DNA of 64,000 nt from Lytechinus variegatus (GCF_018143015.1 NC_054740.1:67420856-67484855); one strand, 5' to 3'; positions 1-27,200 are shown, counted from the stretch's first letter. Made by a program: numbers and translations. Notes: generated by a model not told the origin, from the letters alone.

Positions 1-211
1 CAGAAAAACTATACAAAAAACCCTCTTCTTTTTTAGCAGGAGTTCCCACATTTATTGCTACATAACAATACAAATTCACATTACAAAATAATTGATCAAA
101 TCATAAATGTGACATTGAGATAACAACAACAATGAATTATGGACAGAATTCATATACATGTTCATGTAAAAAAAAATTAATATTACTAATCAGAATGGTC
201 ATAATACTCAC

Positions 212-13807
<13,596 letters not shown>

Positions 13808-14539
13808 CTTTCCTCTTTCAAAAATTATATAATTTGAATTTAAATAATGGCAAAATAGGCCGTAGTTGAACGTTTATTTCAGCATGTCAAGTGATCTTCC
13901 TGCTTCATTTTTGCACGTCCCGATTTGCGAAAACTCCATGACCCGGAAGTTCACTCGATGCAAGAAAAAGGCCGAGGTCGTGCTTCTTTGTCATAACTGC
14001 GGTGTTGCATGTCTTTCTTTCTTTTTTGTTTGTTTCTTGGTTTATTAGTTTGCTTTTTTTTGGAGGGGGGGGGGGGTCTGCTGAGATTTTTATTCGTCGA
14101 TGCATGTATACAAAGGAATTTAGTTTCAAATACATAGGTACACAAAGATATATATATATATATATTTAATAGAATAAGCGAGTTAAAAAGTTTGAAAAGC
14201 CTGGTTGTACTTTTTATGGGAATCCAGCTCGAATTGGCAAACATATGCTTCCGCAAAGTTTTGTTTCAAGTTGTACACAATTTCCCCTTTATTTTACATA
14301 TTTCACATCATTTCTTTCTGACCCTGACATAATTATGTAGTGTGCATTATTTTCCCATGACAAATGTTATGCTCAGAAGGAGGCAATTAGATGCAATTTG
14401 AAAGATAATGGGAAAATATTTTAAAAATAAATAAATCGAGAGTTGTCCACAAAATTTCATGCGCTTCTAAAGGATAGTCGACTAAGTAGGATATTTAAAA
14501 GGAATAAATATTTGGGAAGCTATTAGACTTATAGATGAA

Positions 14540-16390
14540 AATGATCTTTCACTCGGCAGAAAAATATCGGCATATCTAATTGGCCATTGATTTTGAAAAG
14601 GCATTTTATTCCGCTGTTTCACATTGCTTTTTTTTGTAAATGGATATGTACTTTGTATAAAAAAAACTGAAAGCTGTGTTTTAATGGCAGTATTTCAACA
14701 GGTTATACTTTGATATAGGGAGGGAGGGGGGCGTTATCCCCCTATATCTGTCTATTTTATGTATTGAAATCTTGGCTAACAGAATAGATTTGAACCAGAA
14801 ATTCACGGAATTAAGTTTGGCAACACAGAAGTTAAGCAAATTTTATACGCAGATGATATGACAATTTTTGTAAAAGACACTCGATCGATTGAAAACCTAA
14901 ATACGATGGGTTCGAATGCTTTTCCGAAGCGTCAGGGATGAGGATGAATAAAGCTAAAACCTTTATGTTACTGGGACACCGAAAAAATAGATAAAATTTT
15001 ATCTATTGGTAAAGTGGAGAAGATGGTTAAGATCTTAGTTATATATTTTGTCAATAGATAGAGAAAGTCAGGTAAGAATTAATTACAAATAATAATAAAG
15101 AAAATTTTGATGTGGTGGAAGCAAAGGGATTGGACATTAATGTGTAAAATCCGGTTAATTAAAACAATTTTGTACGATATAAATTGATATACATTTCTTC
15201 TTTTACCCTTGTCGCGACATAGAGGATCTTAATACATTGATCTCTGGATTTTTATGGGGTGGTAAAGACATATTGTCTATTATGATAATGCTGGTCTAAA
15301 AATGACAGATTTTCAGTTGTTCATTAAGACACAAAGAATTCAAAATTGAAAAAATATTTCAGACACTATTAGCAAATGGTATGGGAGAATTTCTATTTTT
15401 ATTAGTAACCTCACAATGAATTTGATAGAATTTGAACTGTCAGAATTTTATACAGAAATGTTTGATGTATGGGTTAATAAGAAATTGTTTTACTTGAAGA
15501 AGAAAAGAATAAAAGAAATGAGATTATTTTCAATAATAGGTTCATCCGTTTGAATGGACAAATATATTATAATGAAAAGCTGCCTTTTAAAGAATATTTA
15601 TAAACTCCATCATATTGTAGATAAAGATGGGAAGATAAAGTCTATATCGACCTTTTTAAAAATGGGTTTAGATCGTTTTGAAATAGAAGAGATACTCGAA
15701 ATTTTTAATAACATTCCATACCTATGGATGGACTCGCTGAAAAAGAGGGTCAGTATCATACAGAAAGTGATTGGTATTGGATTTTCATTTAAAGGGTAGG
15801 ATTTTTGACTTGCAAGACATCACATAAAAAAGAACATATGATACTTTTTTTAAGATTGAGAAAGGATAAACCAAAAGCATTTAAAAAGATTGAGGAAAAG
15901 TACAATATAATAAAAAGATATTTCTTAACTATATTTTTCTAAGACCGAAAATCCACTCTGAACAGTAGACTCAGAGAATTTCAATATAAAACATTTTTGC
16001 TCTACAAAAAATATTTTAAATGACAACAGATGATTTATGTTCATTCTGCTGTAAAGAAGAAGAAACGTTGAAATTGAAAATGAACATAATGATCATATAG
16101 TTTTCATGTGATAAGATAAAAACTACACAGAAAGAATGAGGGAACATATGCTTCAACACAAATATAGATCAAAATTAAAAGAAGTTCACGTTGGCTTGGA
16201 AGGTTCAACTCGAGGAGAGGCCCAATTATTAAATCACATAATAATCCTAATAAAGTATATTATTTTTGAAAAATAGTAGAAACACAAAGGATATCAACCG
16301 ACCCTTAACCATATTAAGGAGAAAATACAAGAAGATAAACTAGAAGAAAGAAAACTAGCTGAACAGAGAGGTCTATTAACAAACCATTTC
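14540..16390 (+). mobile_element. Decayed LINE (L1/Tx1-like), reverse transcriptase to C-terminus
   Basis: Scattered reverse-transcriptase landmarks appear in the right order on the plus strand. AIDFEKAFYS is at 14583-14612, matching the DFEKAFDS motif. The active-site box YADD is at 14846-14857, inside a KQILYADDMTIFVKD context. FLWGGKD is near 15246-15269, the thumb-region F-W-G-K motif. A later stretch at 15554-15760 resembles the region after RT in L1/Tx1-type elements, ending NIPYLWMDSLKKR. Many stops and frame changes separate these blocks, so the copy is dead and old. The 5' half with the endonuclease was not found. The clade call is from motif style only. Confidence 0.75.
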
Positions 16391-16818
16391 GACGAGTCAC
16401 AACTCATGGAGGGGACGCCCCCTGACCCCCTGACGAGTCACAAAAGATCCAGGAGACGGGCCCCCCCCCCCCTCTTGAGAAGCAAAATTAATAATATGTA
16501 ATGTAAAAATGCAAGATCTTTTTTTTTGGGGGGGGGGCTTGCATGTCAATTTTTTCGCGGACGAAATATCCTCAAAAAAATTTGCCCCCCTCTTGGAAAA
16601 TCCTGATGGGTACGGCGCCGCTGATGCTGGGGCAAATAAGTTCAAGCATAGAGTTATTAAATACTGTAAATGCAAGGGAGATGGTTTGGTCCCTATATCG
16701 CACTATAGGTCGGGGTGGTCATTTTTTTGGTGGGATGTGTGTATTTGGGGTGCCTTGTGGGGCTTGTGGTTCCTTCTGGAGTGAAAATGAAAAAAAATGA
16801 TATATAAAAATGATTCTA

Positions 16819-17167
16819 GGACATCTACCCCCTGGACATCTACCCCCCGGACATCCACCCCCGGACATCTACCCCCCGGATATCCACCCCCTTAGGACAA
16901 GTACCCCCTAGGACAAGTACCCTCTAGGACATCTACCCCCCGGACATCTACCCCCCGGACAACTACCCCCGGACATCTACCCCCCGGACACCTACCCCCC
17001 GGACATCTACCCCCGGACATCTACCCCCCGGACATCCACCCCCGGACATCTACCCCCCGGACAACTACCCCCTGGACATCCACCCCCCGGACATCCACCC
17101 CCTTAGGACAAGTACCCCCTAGGACAAGTACACTCTAGGACATCTACCCCCCGGACATCTACCCCCT
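16819..17167 (+). repeat. Minisatellite array, unit GGACATCTACCCCC
   Basis: Roughly two dozen units of about 14 bp, GGACATCTACCCCC with variants ending in CCACCCC. A composite block with GGACAAGTACCCCCTA occurs twice (near 16893-16930 and 17103-17140), giving a higher-order period of about 210 bp. Confidence 0.95.
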
Positions 17168-17260
17168 CATCTTTAAATTGATTTTGAATTGATAAGATAT
17201 ATATTTTTGCTCGTCTGTGAGCGATCATAACGAACGAGCAATTTGACAAAAAAAATGACA

Positions 17261-17639
17261 GGGGGTAGATGTCTGGGGGGTAGATGTCCGGGGGGTGGAT
17301 GTCCGGGGGTGGATGTCCGGGGGGTGGATGTCGGGGGGTGGATGTCCGGGGAGTGGATGTCCGGGGGATAGATGTCCTAGAAGGTACTTGTCCTAGGGGG
17401 TACTTGTCGTAAGGGGGTGGATGTCCGGGGGGTGGATGTCCGTGGGGTAGATGTCCGGGGGTGGATGTCCGGGGGGTAGATGTCCGGGGGGTGGATGTCC
17501 GGGGGGTAGATGTCCTAGAGGGTACTTGTCCTAGGGGGTACTTGTCCTAAGGGGGTGGATGTCCGGGGGGTGGAAGTCGGGGGGTGGAAGTCCGGGGGTG
17601 GATGTCCGGGGGGTAGATGTCCAGGGGGTAGATGTCCGG
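17261..17639 (-). repeat. The same minisatellite in inverted orientation
   Basis: The units read GGGGGTAGATGTCC, the reverse complement of the array at 16819-17167. The same composite block appears inverted (near 17366-17406 and 17511-17553). The two arrays are separated by about 93 bp of unrelated sequence, so the whole is a large imperfect palindrome. Confidence 0.95.
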
Positions 17640-18079
17640 ATACGTATAAAAATATATGCTGTTCGCTCCAGAGGGAGCTGAGGCGCGCTCTCGTCCCGCG
17701 CCGTTTCTGGAATGACTAGTACCTTGTCTCGCTCTGGGAGGGGTGTGATTGAGGGCCGGATCGAGTGGCTCTTTTGCATTTTGAGTGAAGATTCAGGTGC
17801 GCAAGTTAGACCATGGTTGCGGTACAGAATGCAGTTTGAAAGGGAGGGATTATGGCTGGGGTTTAGGGGAGGGAAGCAGGCCGCGCTTCCTGGGCTTGGA
17901 TGGGATGTGTGTGTGTGGGGGGAGGGGGTAATTGGGGTGGGAGGTTGTATGTTCCTTTAATACTCATTCAGTTCAATTGCGTTGCTATAAATTCATTTTT
18001 GTTATATCTGCATTTTTTTTCTTCAGACTAAGCATATACCTTGTTCTAGATGATTTGAATGTAATATTCCGTTTTTTTT

Positions 18080-18081
<2 letters not shown>

Positions 18082-18141
<60 letters not shown>
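18082..18141. repeat. TA dinucleotide microsatellite
   Basis: About 30 uninterrupted TA units directly left of the Penelope-like remnant. Confidence 0.98.
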
Positions 18142-18143
<2 letters not shown>

Positions 18144-18150
18144 TAACAAA

Positions 18151-19135
18151 ATATGCTGAAGATAAAAGGTAATGCTTTCAATGCCAATATAGTTTGTATT
18201 TACTCGAATTTTCGACGGACCTCCGTCTTCTTCAGGAGTATATACAATGTGTGGTATCAATCAGAGAGCGCATCCTCAGACAGATGTTGTTATGATGACT
18301 GGCTGAGGATGCGCGCCCTTCACAGAAACATACATAGTAACGCTTGTTTGTAATTATCTAATTGTTACGTAACAATTAATATTGCGCAATAACATTTAAC
18401 AATTATTCGTAGTTCAGCGGTTCTTCTCTCGTCCGCTGATTTGTATCCTCCCCCAAATATGCACACTTTCACATCCGCTAACGAATGTCCAGGAAGGCAG
18501 AAATGTCTGGCAACAGGAAGGTCGGTACGTTTCTTCTGAATAGATGATTTGTGGTTATTGAAGCGCATTCGGAATTTCGTGCTGGTTTCACCAATATAGA
18601 TTGCTCCTAGCCGAATTATTGTTAAATGTAGGAGCTTTGAGGGTGATGGTATGAACCGAGATCTGGGATTCCTAAGCGGATATTCATTCTTTCGTTAGTT
18701 CCTAAAAAGAAAAAAATACTTTGACAAGCGCCACGATGTTTGGTATCGTATCACACAGGAATTTCTCTTATTGCTCAATAATACCTATCCGTACTTAATA
18801 CTTTCGAGAGAACCATTTTCTCTTAACCAATTTGATCTTCGTTCTATCATCTCATCTCTTAAATTTCTTATTGTTGCGTAACAAGAAATGTTATTGCGCA
18901 ATATTAATTGTTACGTAACAATTAGATAATTACAAACAAGCGTTACTATGTATGTTTCTGTGAAGGGCGCGCATCCTCAGCCAGTCATCATAACAACATC
19001 TGTCTGAGGATGCGCTCTCTGATTGATACCACACATTGTATATACTCCTGAAGAAGACGGAGGTCCGTCGAAAATTCGAGTAAATAAAAACTATATTGGC
19101 ATTGAAAGCATTACCTTTTATCTTCAGCATATTTT
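18151..19135. mobile_element. Penelope-like element remnant with inverted arms and a GIY-YIG domain fragment
   Basis: Two arms of about 240 bp, 18151-18390 and 18893-19135, are near-identical inverted copies; both begin at their outer ends with ATGCTGAAGATAAAAGG. Between them, on the minus strand (about 18365-18610), is a fragment reading AIYIGETSTKF, then NNHKSS and LPVARHFCLPGHSL, which resembles the GIY-YIG endonuclease domain of Penelope-like retroelements. No full reverse transcriptase is present. The element is a broken fossil of moderate age (the arms are still alike) sitting between TA arrays. Confidence 0.7.
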
Positions 19136-19173
19136 GTTACTTGTCTATTAGAGAAGCCAATACGTGAAACTTT

Positions 19174-19205
19174 AAGATATATATATATATATATATATAT
19201 ATATT
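19174..19205. repeat. TA dinucleotide microsatellite
   Basis: A second, shorter TA array to the right of the Penelope-like remnant. With 18082-18141 it suggests insertion into or near a TA-rich site. Confidence 0.95.
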
Positions 19206-21003
19206 GATAATCTCTCCTCGGTTTTAGTAAATATCAATGTGTAATTAATATCGATGAACATATCACTTAATTCTCTTTAAAATGATATCCTACATGATAT
19301 GGCTCACATGGAGGTGCCGTGCCTTGAAATGTGGGGAAAGGTCAAAATTTAAAAGTACACAATATTGAAAGTCACTGTTCTTTTTCCGTGGTGATGAGTG
19401 AGTTTCTCAGCGGTTTCTTTTGTTTTCATGCACCTAAACATCAACATAAACATGCAATCAAACACACCTCTGCACAAGCAAACACATAAGAAACAAACAT
19501 GCATGGGTATTTCAAACAACGACTCCAACCATGATATCTCACAGAACCATCACTACATAAACCACAACAATTATTGACACAGACAAAATAATCATGTTCT
19601 GTGTTGACCCTTCATGACTATTTCTGCTCGTTTTGCAGCTTTTCCATTCAGACCTCATCCAACAATTTTGAATCCTGCTCTTTTTGTGATAATAATAATA
19701 ATAATAATAATAGGTCCATTTATATAGCGCAGCTACTATGTGCATATACTCTACTGGCATGATCATAACAAATATGGTATCATTTTAAAGAAAATTAAAT
19801 GATCTTTTGAATGATGTCAAATATGCATTGTATAAAATTGGGAGTTGGGAGAAATTAATGACCAAACTCAGATTTTCAAAATTTTTTGCTGCAAATGATG
19901 TATGTTCATTTTAATTGTAATATTATCATGATACATTGATCATAAATAAGCAAATATAGATTAGAAAATTAACAACAACACTTGAAAATTACAAATATAT
20001 CAAGTTCCCTTTTTTTCATAAAATTCACACCAGAAATCAACAGAAATACACGAGGAAAATCGCAATGCAGGATATCTATATTTTATGCACATGGCAGGAT
20101 ATATCCAATATTTATATGTTTACTTTACATTTTATACAAATATAAAGAACAATGGACCTAATTACCATCAATAACTGTGCCCTTGATGATTAAGAGGCCA
20201 TCAAGTTTTAAACTTGCTACAGCAAGGATTGTATGCGTGAAGCTGCATAATGTTCATCATGTGTTATCAATACATAATCAATAATAATGTATGAAGATAT
20301 TCTGGCACTCAATCGTGGTGAAATTGATTCCCAGAAGAAGAAAAAAAAGATTTCCAGTGACATTAAAAAGGTGTCAGCTTCCAGATAGGTGTTTCACAAG
20401 GAATTAAGTAGTGTGACTTTAGAGTTGTGCTTAAAAGCCAACACACACATGTTATTTAACATGTAATATGATTGATGGGTATGGTGTTGTGTATGATTTG
20501 AACAATGCAGTGATGCGTTACGTACCGTATGCAGCTGAAATTTGAGTCCAACTCTTTTAAATCTTTGTAAAACACACCCCCTTGTCAAATATCAAAGTTT
20601 ACCAAGTAAAACCAAATCATAGCATACTAAATAAGATGCATCTATCCATGATTAAACAAATATATATTTAATACAAAAAATAATGCACATCAAGATCAGG
20701 TGTGCTCATAGAAATTAATTGATGATATCTAAGAACAGGTTTGGCATCTGTGAGATGGAAAACGGATATGTGCAGGGGGATATCTAACGTACATGTTTGT
20801 GCAATTACCCTTATGTCCAAGTTTCATGAATATGTACATACTTTCTTTATGACGACAGTTCAAAAAGTTGGCATTGGTTAACATTTCAGCATTGACTTCC
20901 TCGCCGTCAGAAAGAGTAGAGCTTATGTCTCGTCTCTGGCATGAAGGCGAGAAAGAAAAATCAATAACCATACTTGTCTTCCAGCTCAATCACCCGATAG
21001 GAT

Positions 21004-21203
21004 TTTATTACTGATAAGGCTCTTGAATTTACAGTGTTCAATCCTTCAGCATTTGCACATTATCAGATTCTAGGCATGCAATGGGATGAGCATAGTGCAA
21101 GCCATGTTATCATTTCAACCAGCGCCATCACAAACACAAACTGACAACTTCTCTTTGTGATGACAAAGCCTACTCCCCCATAGTTTGTGACCGGAACTTT
21201 ATT
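21004..21203 (-). terminator. Candidate CENPO polyadenylation signals
   Basis: AATAAA occurs on the minus strand at 21198-21203, 26 bases past the stop, and again at 21004-21009. The second leaves room for a 3' UTR of normal length. Neither choice can be settled from sequence alone. Confidence 0.35.
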
Positions 21204-21228
21204 TGCATCTGGCATTTGGGAAATGTTC

Positions 21229-24200
21229 TCATGAAAACGGGGCCTGCAGTATGGCGTCTGCAATCCGGTGTTCAGCGAAGAGTTCTTTGATGCTCCTGAT
21301 TTTTGCTTTGGATAGTTCTCCTGCATGGGGAGAAACATAAGCAAATAACAGAAATGTGAATAATGGATTTGATTATTTCCCAGGATTGCACTAAGTCGAG
21401 TTGAGTCTTACAAGCAATAAGTATGATGAAAATTTTCATGTACATTATTCTCCTCTCCAGATCGAATCATTATCTCCAGATTCCTGGCACGAAATTTACT
21501 GAATCCAGCAAGGGAATGCTTGTGATCCACTTTGATGGTACATAGTAGTAACAACCTCACATTTTGTGACCTGCCATCCCACACCAGTAAGTCACACAAA
21601 GTGATTTTTTTTTCTACTTGAAAAAGCACACCAAAAGCTATAAAATAATATATAACTTGTCAAAATTGATAAAAATATAACCTACATAAGTAGTTAATTG
21701 AAAATAGACGGAATTCAATGAGAGATCCAAAGAATAGTGAGGGAGAAAACAAAGTCTGAAGGACAGGGATCACTGAAGCATGATGCAAGGTCTATGAAAC
21801 TTAAAGAAGTAGGGAAAAACAAATGAGGTCAAAGAAACTTTTGTATCCCATCTTTTATTCAATTATAGACAAGAGTTATCGTGTTTACAAGCAAAAGATA
21901 ACGGACGGACACCGAGCATGATACAATAATACGTCCAATAGGACGGGCGTATAAAAAGAAGAATTGCCTATTCACATAAATTTATTTATACATACCTCAT
22001 TTAATTTTTACTTTTAAAAACCAATTAACTACTTAGGCTATCTACAGAGAACCTACTATGGCAACCTATTGTTGCTTTGGGGTGGCTGATCATATATGTA
22101 TGTATGTAATGGGGATTTCCATTGCTTTTCACAGAGCCTATGTCCAATGAAAGGTGATAACAGTTGGCTTGAAACTCACCATTTGAATGAACGGTTACAC
22201 TGGTGGGTCTATCTCCTTTGAGGTCATCATAGATAAGCTGAACATCGCAAATTGCCTGTCCGGAGTTTGATAAGGTCATTCCGATGTTGTTAAAGGCATT
22301 GCTTGAAGTCACCTCTCCTGGGATCAATTTCTTGCAATTCTCCTGAAAAATAACACAAATTGAATGAATGGAGTTATTCAAAAGCAAATGGATTTCATGC
22401 ACATGTATCACCGTTAAAACAGACATTTCAGTCACATGACTCTTAAATCAAGGGTCGAGGGTTCGAATCCAACCTTTGGCAAGGCACTTATCCATGTTTG
22501 TCACCCTCCAACCAGGTGTTAAACGAGTACCGGTACCCGCTGTAGGATGTGGAAGTCAATGCGATTAGATTGGCATGTGTGCAACGATAAACGGTTCCCT
22601 GGCCAGGATACTCCAAGGGAGTGGAGATAGTGCACAGAATGAGTGGAACAGTGAATGGATCCTATGAACGGGGTAATAATAATTACAAAGTTAAGCACTT
22701 AGAAACCAATGTATGAAGTGCTACAATGCAACTATTGCTATTATTAATGATAACATGAATGTTTTTAGGACCCAGAGAGAAGCCGGGCTTGTGAGAGGGG
22801 TCATACATGTATCTAAAGCAACAAGTGGAATGCCTCTGGCCGTCTCACCTGCATCACGCGGTTCAATATAGCAGCAGTGCTGACTTTGAATACTACTCTA
22901 ACTCGCACAAGATGTTCAGTGATACATGGTTACTCTTATGTCCACTTTTTATGAACTAGACCAATAAACTTACAGAGATATGATGGTTATTCAACAAAAA
23001 AACCAACATGGCCAAAGTTCATTGACCTTACATGACCTTTGACCTTGATCATGTGACCTGAAACTCGAACAGGATGTTCAGTGATACTTGATTACTCTTA
23101 TGTACAAGTTTCATGAATCAGATCCATAAACTTTCAAAGTTATGATGGTAATTCAACAGATACACCCAATTCGGCCAAAGTTCATTGACCTTTGACCTTG
23201 GTCATGTGACCTGAAACGCGCACAGGATGTTCAGTGATACTTGATTACTCTAATGTCCAAGTTTAATGAACTAGACCAATAAACTTTCAAAGTTATGATG
23301 GTAATTCAACAGATACCCCCGATTCGGCCAAAGTTCATTGACCCTAAATGACCTTTGACCTTAATCATGAGACCTGAAACTTGCACAAAATTTTCAGTGA
23401 TGCTTGATTACTATTATGTCCAAGTTTCATGAATCAGATCCATAAACTTTCAAAGTTATGATGGGAATTCAACAGATATCCCCAATTCGGCCAAAGTTCA
23501 TTGACCCTAAATGACCTTTGACCTTGGTCATGTGACGTGAAACTCATGCAGGATGTTCAGTGATACTTGATTAACCTTATGTCCAAGTTTCATGAACTAG
23601 GTCCATATATTTTCTAAGTTATGATGACATTTCAAAAACTTAACCTCAGGTTAAGATTTCGATGTTGATTCCTCCAACATGGTCTAAGTTCATTGACCCT
23701 AAATGACCTTTGACCTTGGTCATGTGACATGAAACTCTAATAGGATGTTCAGTAATACTTGATTAACCTTATGGCCAAGTTTTATTAACTAGGTCCATAT
23801 ACTTTCTAAGTTATGACATCATTTCAAAAACTTAACCTCAGGTTAAGATTTGATGTTGACGCCGCCGCCGTCGGAAAAGCGGCGCCTATAGTCTCACTTT
23901 GCTTCGCAGGTGAGACAAAAACTAATGCTCATTCATTTGAACATGTTGCCCCCCACCCCCTCATGTTACAAGGAAATACCAGCAAAAATGAACTCATGCT
24001 TTCCAATTCCATGGAAACTTGTGAAAATAAAGATTTCATAAGTGTTTGTTCAACCTACTCACCGAGTATGGAAATTATTGTTTTAAATGAAAATTTCAAG
24101 ATGGCGGCCAAAAAATGTAAAAATTTTGAACCCCATGGACCCGGAACATAAGAGGTCATCAACTAGACACTTCAGGCAGCACAAAAGAGTTGGTTAATAA

Positions 24201-27200
24201 AGTGTTCTCTGATGGGACCCCTATTTTAGACAAGTTTGGCTATTGCTCTATAAACCGGTACAAGCACTCACTTTTGCTTCTTCTACTTGATGTCTTCTTG
24301 AAACAAATGCATTTAGGCTGTCGCTGACCACCTGTATGAAGGCCTGCATATCTGTGTTGAGATGGTCCTTCTCCAAATCCTTGATGGGTAGAAAGTACGG
24401 TAGGTTATGCTTGACAAGGTGGAGATTCTTTGAAGCGTTGTTGGATATGACTGCGTAGTATGGTTGAAAGTACTGCCCATGGTCGAAGGTGTCCCATCGT
24501 ACCCGCACCCTATTTCCATCTGTTTTGTGGACAGTGCAGCCTGGAGGGAACAAATATTAAACAGACATATTTATCACAATTCAGATGTAAACTCGTGGTC
24601 TGAGGAAACGTCATGGCCTGAATTTTTAGAATGCAAGAAAAAAATTGAATGTGTGAACGTGTGTTGTAGCTAGTCTGCAGGTACAGACCCTGACTGAAAA
24701 TGTATCCTACTTGTGGGTTTGGGGACAAGCCTAGCTAGCAAAAATTCAACTTCACAACAAGGCATTGTGGCATGCACCTGTAATCCAAGCTAAAAAGGGG
24801 AAGTTACAAATTGATGGAGAGGTTCTAGCCCTGGATCATGTCTTTCGGATGATGTTTTATTCATCCTTCTCTATCTCCAAGTGGCAACCCAATAGAAGTC
24901 CACGGACGGCTACCTGTATTTCACAACTTTGCTTCTAAACTGGGATTACATGGTGCTTTTTTTAATAATTTAATTTCAGTGCATTTCAATTCACTTAGCA
25001 TGTATTTACATACATGTACTTATATCAAGAAGTGAAAATTATTTGTGGTTATTTTGATGTAAAATTTGTTCATGAAAATAATACCAACCCACCTAAACAA
25101 AAGTGTATTAAAAAAAGACAAAACATTTTAAATTCTCTTTTACCTGTTAGTCTATATGATACAGACAACTCTCTCTGTTTTAGTTTTGTGGCTTCAGTCA
25201 CAGCATCCTTAAGAGTCTTTTTGTCTGTTGTCTTCAATGTTTCCTTGACAACCTTCATCAAGGCTTCATCACCAGAATCTGTGCTCTGCAAAACAGGGCC
25301 CAGCACCTGTACAAGGAGAGAAAAGAGGCAAAATCAACCTCTTGCAATGTAACTACGATCCATACCTGCCATCATTGCTAAAAGTTTGATTGAGATTTCC
25401 ATGACTAATTGTTCAATGAAATAAAGTATTGTAATTTTTTTAATCCAGTAAATATGCACAAATTTTGTAATTTTCAAAGGAATGATTAAAACAAAATATC
25501 TGATGACAAACAAATCACCACAGGAGTGTTAGTTATTTTAGAAAATTCTATACATCAAGTTTATCAACACTCCTTCAACTATCCCATTAGCATGGCTTAA
25601 ATTATTAAAAAAATCTAACATGTAACTCATCCCAAAATATTAACATAATACTGGTAATGAAAACAATTTTTTCAATAGAAAATGAATACCTGTAATAATA
25701 AAATAATTGAAAAAAAAAATTAATTGCATTTGAATTCTGTTGATGTACCAGTGCATAAACTGAGAGGCAAAGGGTTTTAACATTTCAAATAACTTCTGCA
25801 ATCAAATACATTGTGTATTCTTTAACAACCTAATGACCTCACTAGGCTATTTGAGCCGACTGATTGCTTGCTATCCAGGGAACCAATGTAAACATGACTG
25901 GTGGTTCATCTTCGCTCTTTTAAAATTTCTTCTGCAATATCCTTCTACCTTGCCTGTATACTCAGCAAATTCACATACAGTCAAACTTGTCTATTTTTGC
26001 CACCCCCAAGGGAAACAGAAAAAAAATGACCACTGGAGACAGATTTCCTTTATCAGGGTTCCCAACTTTTCAAGAATACATAATTCCCTGATTTTTTCCT
26101 GATGATTATTCAAACCCATTCCCAGTTTCGCACGTTTTCTAAGTTTTTGCAGTGAATAACATGTATTTTCAGTGTAAAAAACAATAATGCAAAACTAACT
26201 ACATGTACCACCATAACCAGTCATTCAATGGATGTTGTTTTGATAAGCAACAAAATATAACAGATTCGAAATGATTGACTACCATGCTTTCGACTTTTGG
26301 GCTGATCAAAATTCCCTTAGTTTTTTCTCTCATTTGAGGCATTTTTCCCTGATTTGATGTATGATTTATGAAATTCCCTGATTTTTTTCCCTGACTGGAA
26401 AAAAGTGAACAGGTTCTACAACTTCTTGATTTTAAAAGATTTAAATGCTAAAAACAAACACTGGGCGGTTATCAATAAACAGGAATATTCTTCATTTTCT
26501 TTCTCTTTTAAAAAAATATGGAAAACAGATGAACATTTCATGGATGTAAAAATGTGAAATTTAATCAAATTTCAGGAAAGTTTTTTTTTTCCATATGGAC
26601 AAACAGGTACCAGTATGCTTTGAATGGTAATTTTAACAGCATTTTGACTTGGCCATAGCATGCAATTATGATTGGAATGAAAAATCCAGTCTCGCTTGAA
26701 AATCCTTCCCTGCCTCTTATAATTACATGTAGGCCTGGGTATATTGGTACCTTAATTGGTGAGTTTGCAACCTGAACCTTAAGGAAGTCCCTCCTCTCCT
26801 GGAGCTGGTGCACAGCTTTCTGAAGGGCTCTCAACATCCTCTCCTGCTTGGCCCTACTCCTGGATCCATGTCTCAGGTCCTGGGCTTGCTGCTCCAACTT
26901 CTGTAGATGCTGCAAAGTTCCTGGAATTGGCGAGAAAGAGAGAAAGAAACATGGAATTGCTCTTATTTTTTAATTTTTGGTGTGGATATTTGGATTAAAT
27001 TCTCATTGCTTGCCCTGATTGCATGTAGATGTATAAAAATTCCATAAATACTTTTTGGCATGAACTTAAGGAATATATCTTCTTAATTTTGATTTGTTGT
27101 AGATTAAGTTACACTATATATCTATAGATTCTCTTTCATTTTATTTTTTAGAGTCTGTATTGAAGACTGAATAATGTCCTTTTAAAAGATCTATTTTTCA

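Larger units (their letters stand above)
13808..21228. other. Gene-poor intergenic DNA between AGO and CENPO
   Basis: The first bases upstream of 13807 are the Argonaute 5' leader and promoter side; I cannot place a core promoter. The rest is repeats: a LINE remnant, low-complexity poly-C/poly-G tracts near 16430-16540, an inverted minisatellite, TA arrays and a Penelope-like remnant. From about 19210 to 21000 there is plain AT-rich sequence with a short AAT run and a TATATAGCGC motif near 19690-19730. I see no gene of its own here. Confidence 0.6.
21321..26750. other. CENPO introns 2-5 and their contents
   Basis: Intron 5 (21321-22179) and intron 2 (25307-26750) contain no element I can name, apart from a stretch near 25975-26100 resembling the GTCTATT...GGGAAACAGAAA repeat also seen at 48995-49165. 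Intron 4 (22343-24271) holds a tRNA-derived SINE and the large DR1-type repeat. Intron 3 (24541-25143) holds a SINE-like segment at about 24765-24930. Confidence 0.5.

Noticed and set aside
16819-17639. CRISPR-like direct repeats
   Set aside because: The units are contiguous, about 14 bp, without unique spacers, and the genome is animal. It is a minisatellite.
20729-20989. 86-codon minus-strand frame just past the CENPO 3' end
   Set aside because: It falls in the probable 3' UTR or flank, with no recognisable motif.
21408-21629. 73-codon minus-strand frame between CENPO exons 5 and 6
   Set aside because: The direct join of 22180 to 21320 keeps phase and gives a sensible C-terminus. This stretch lacks good splice sites.
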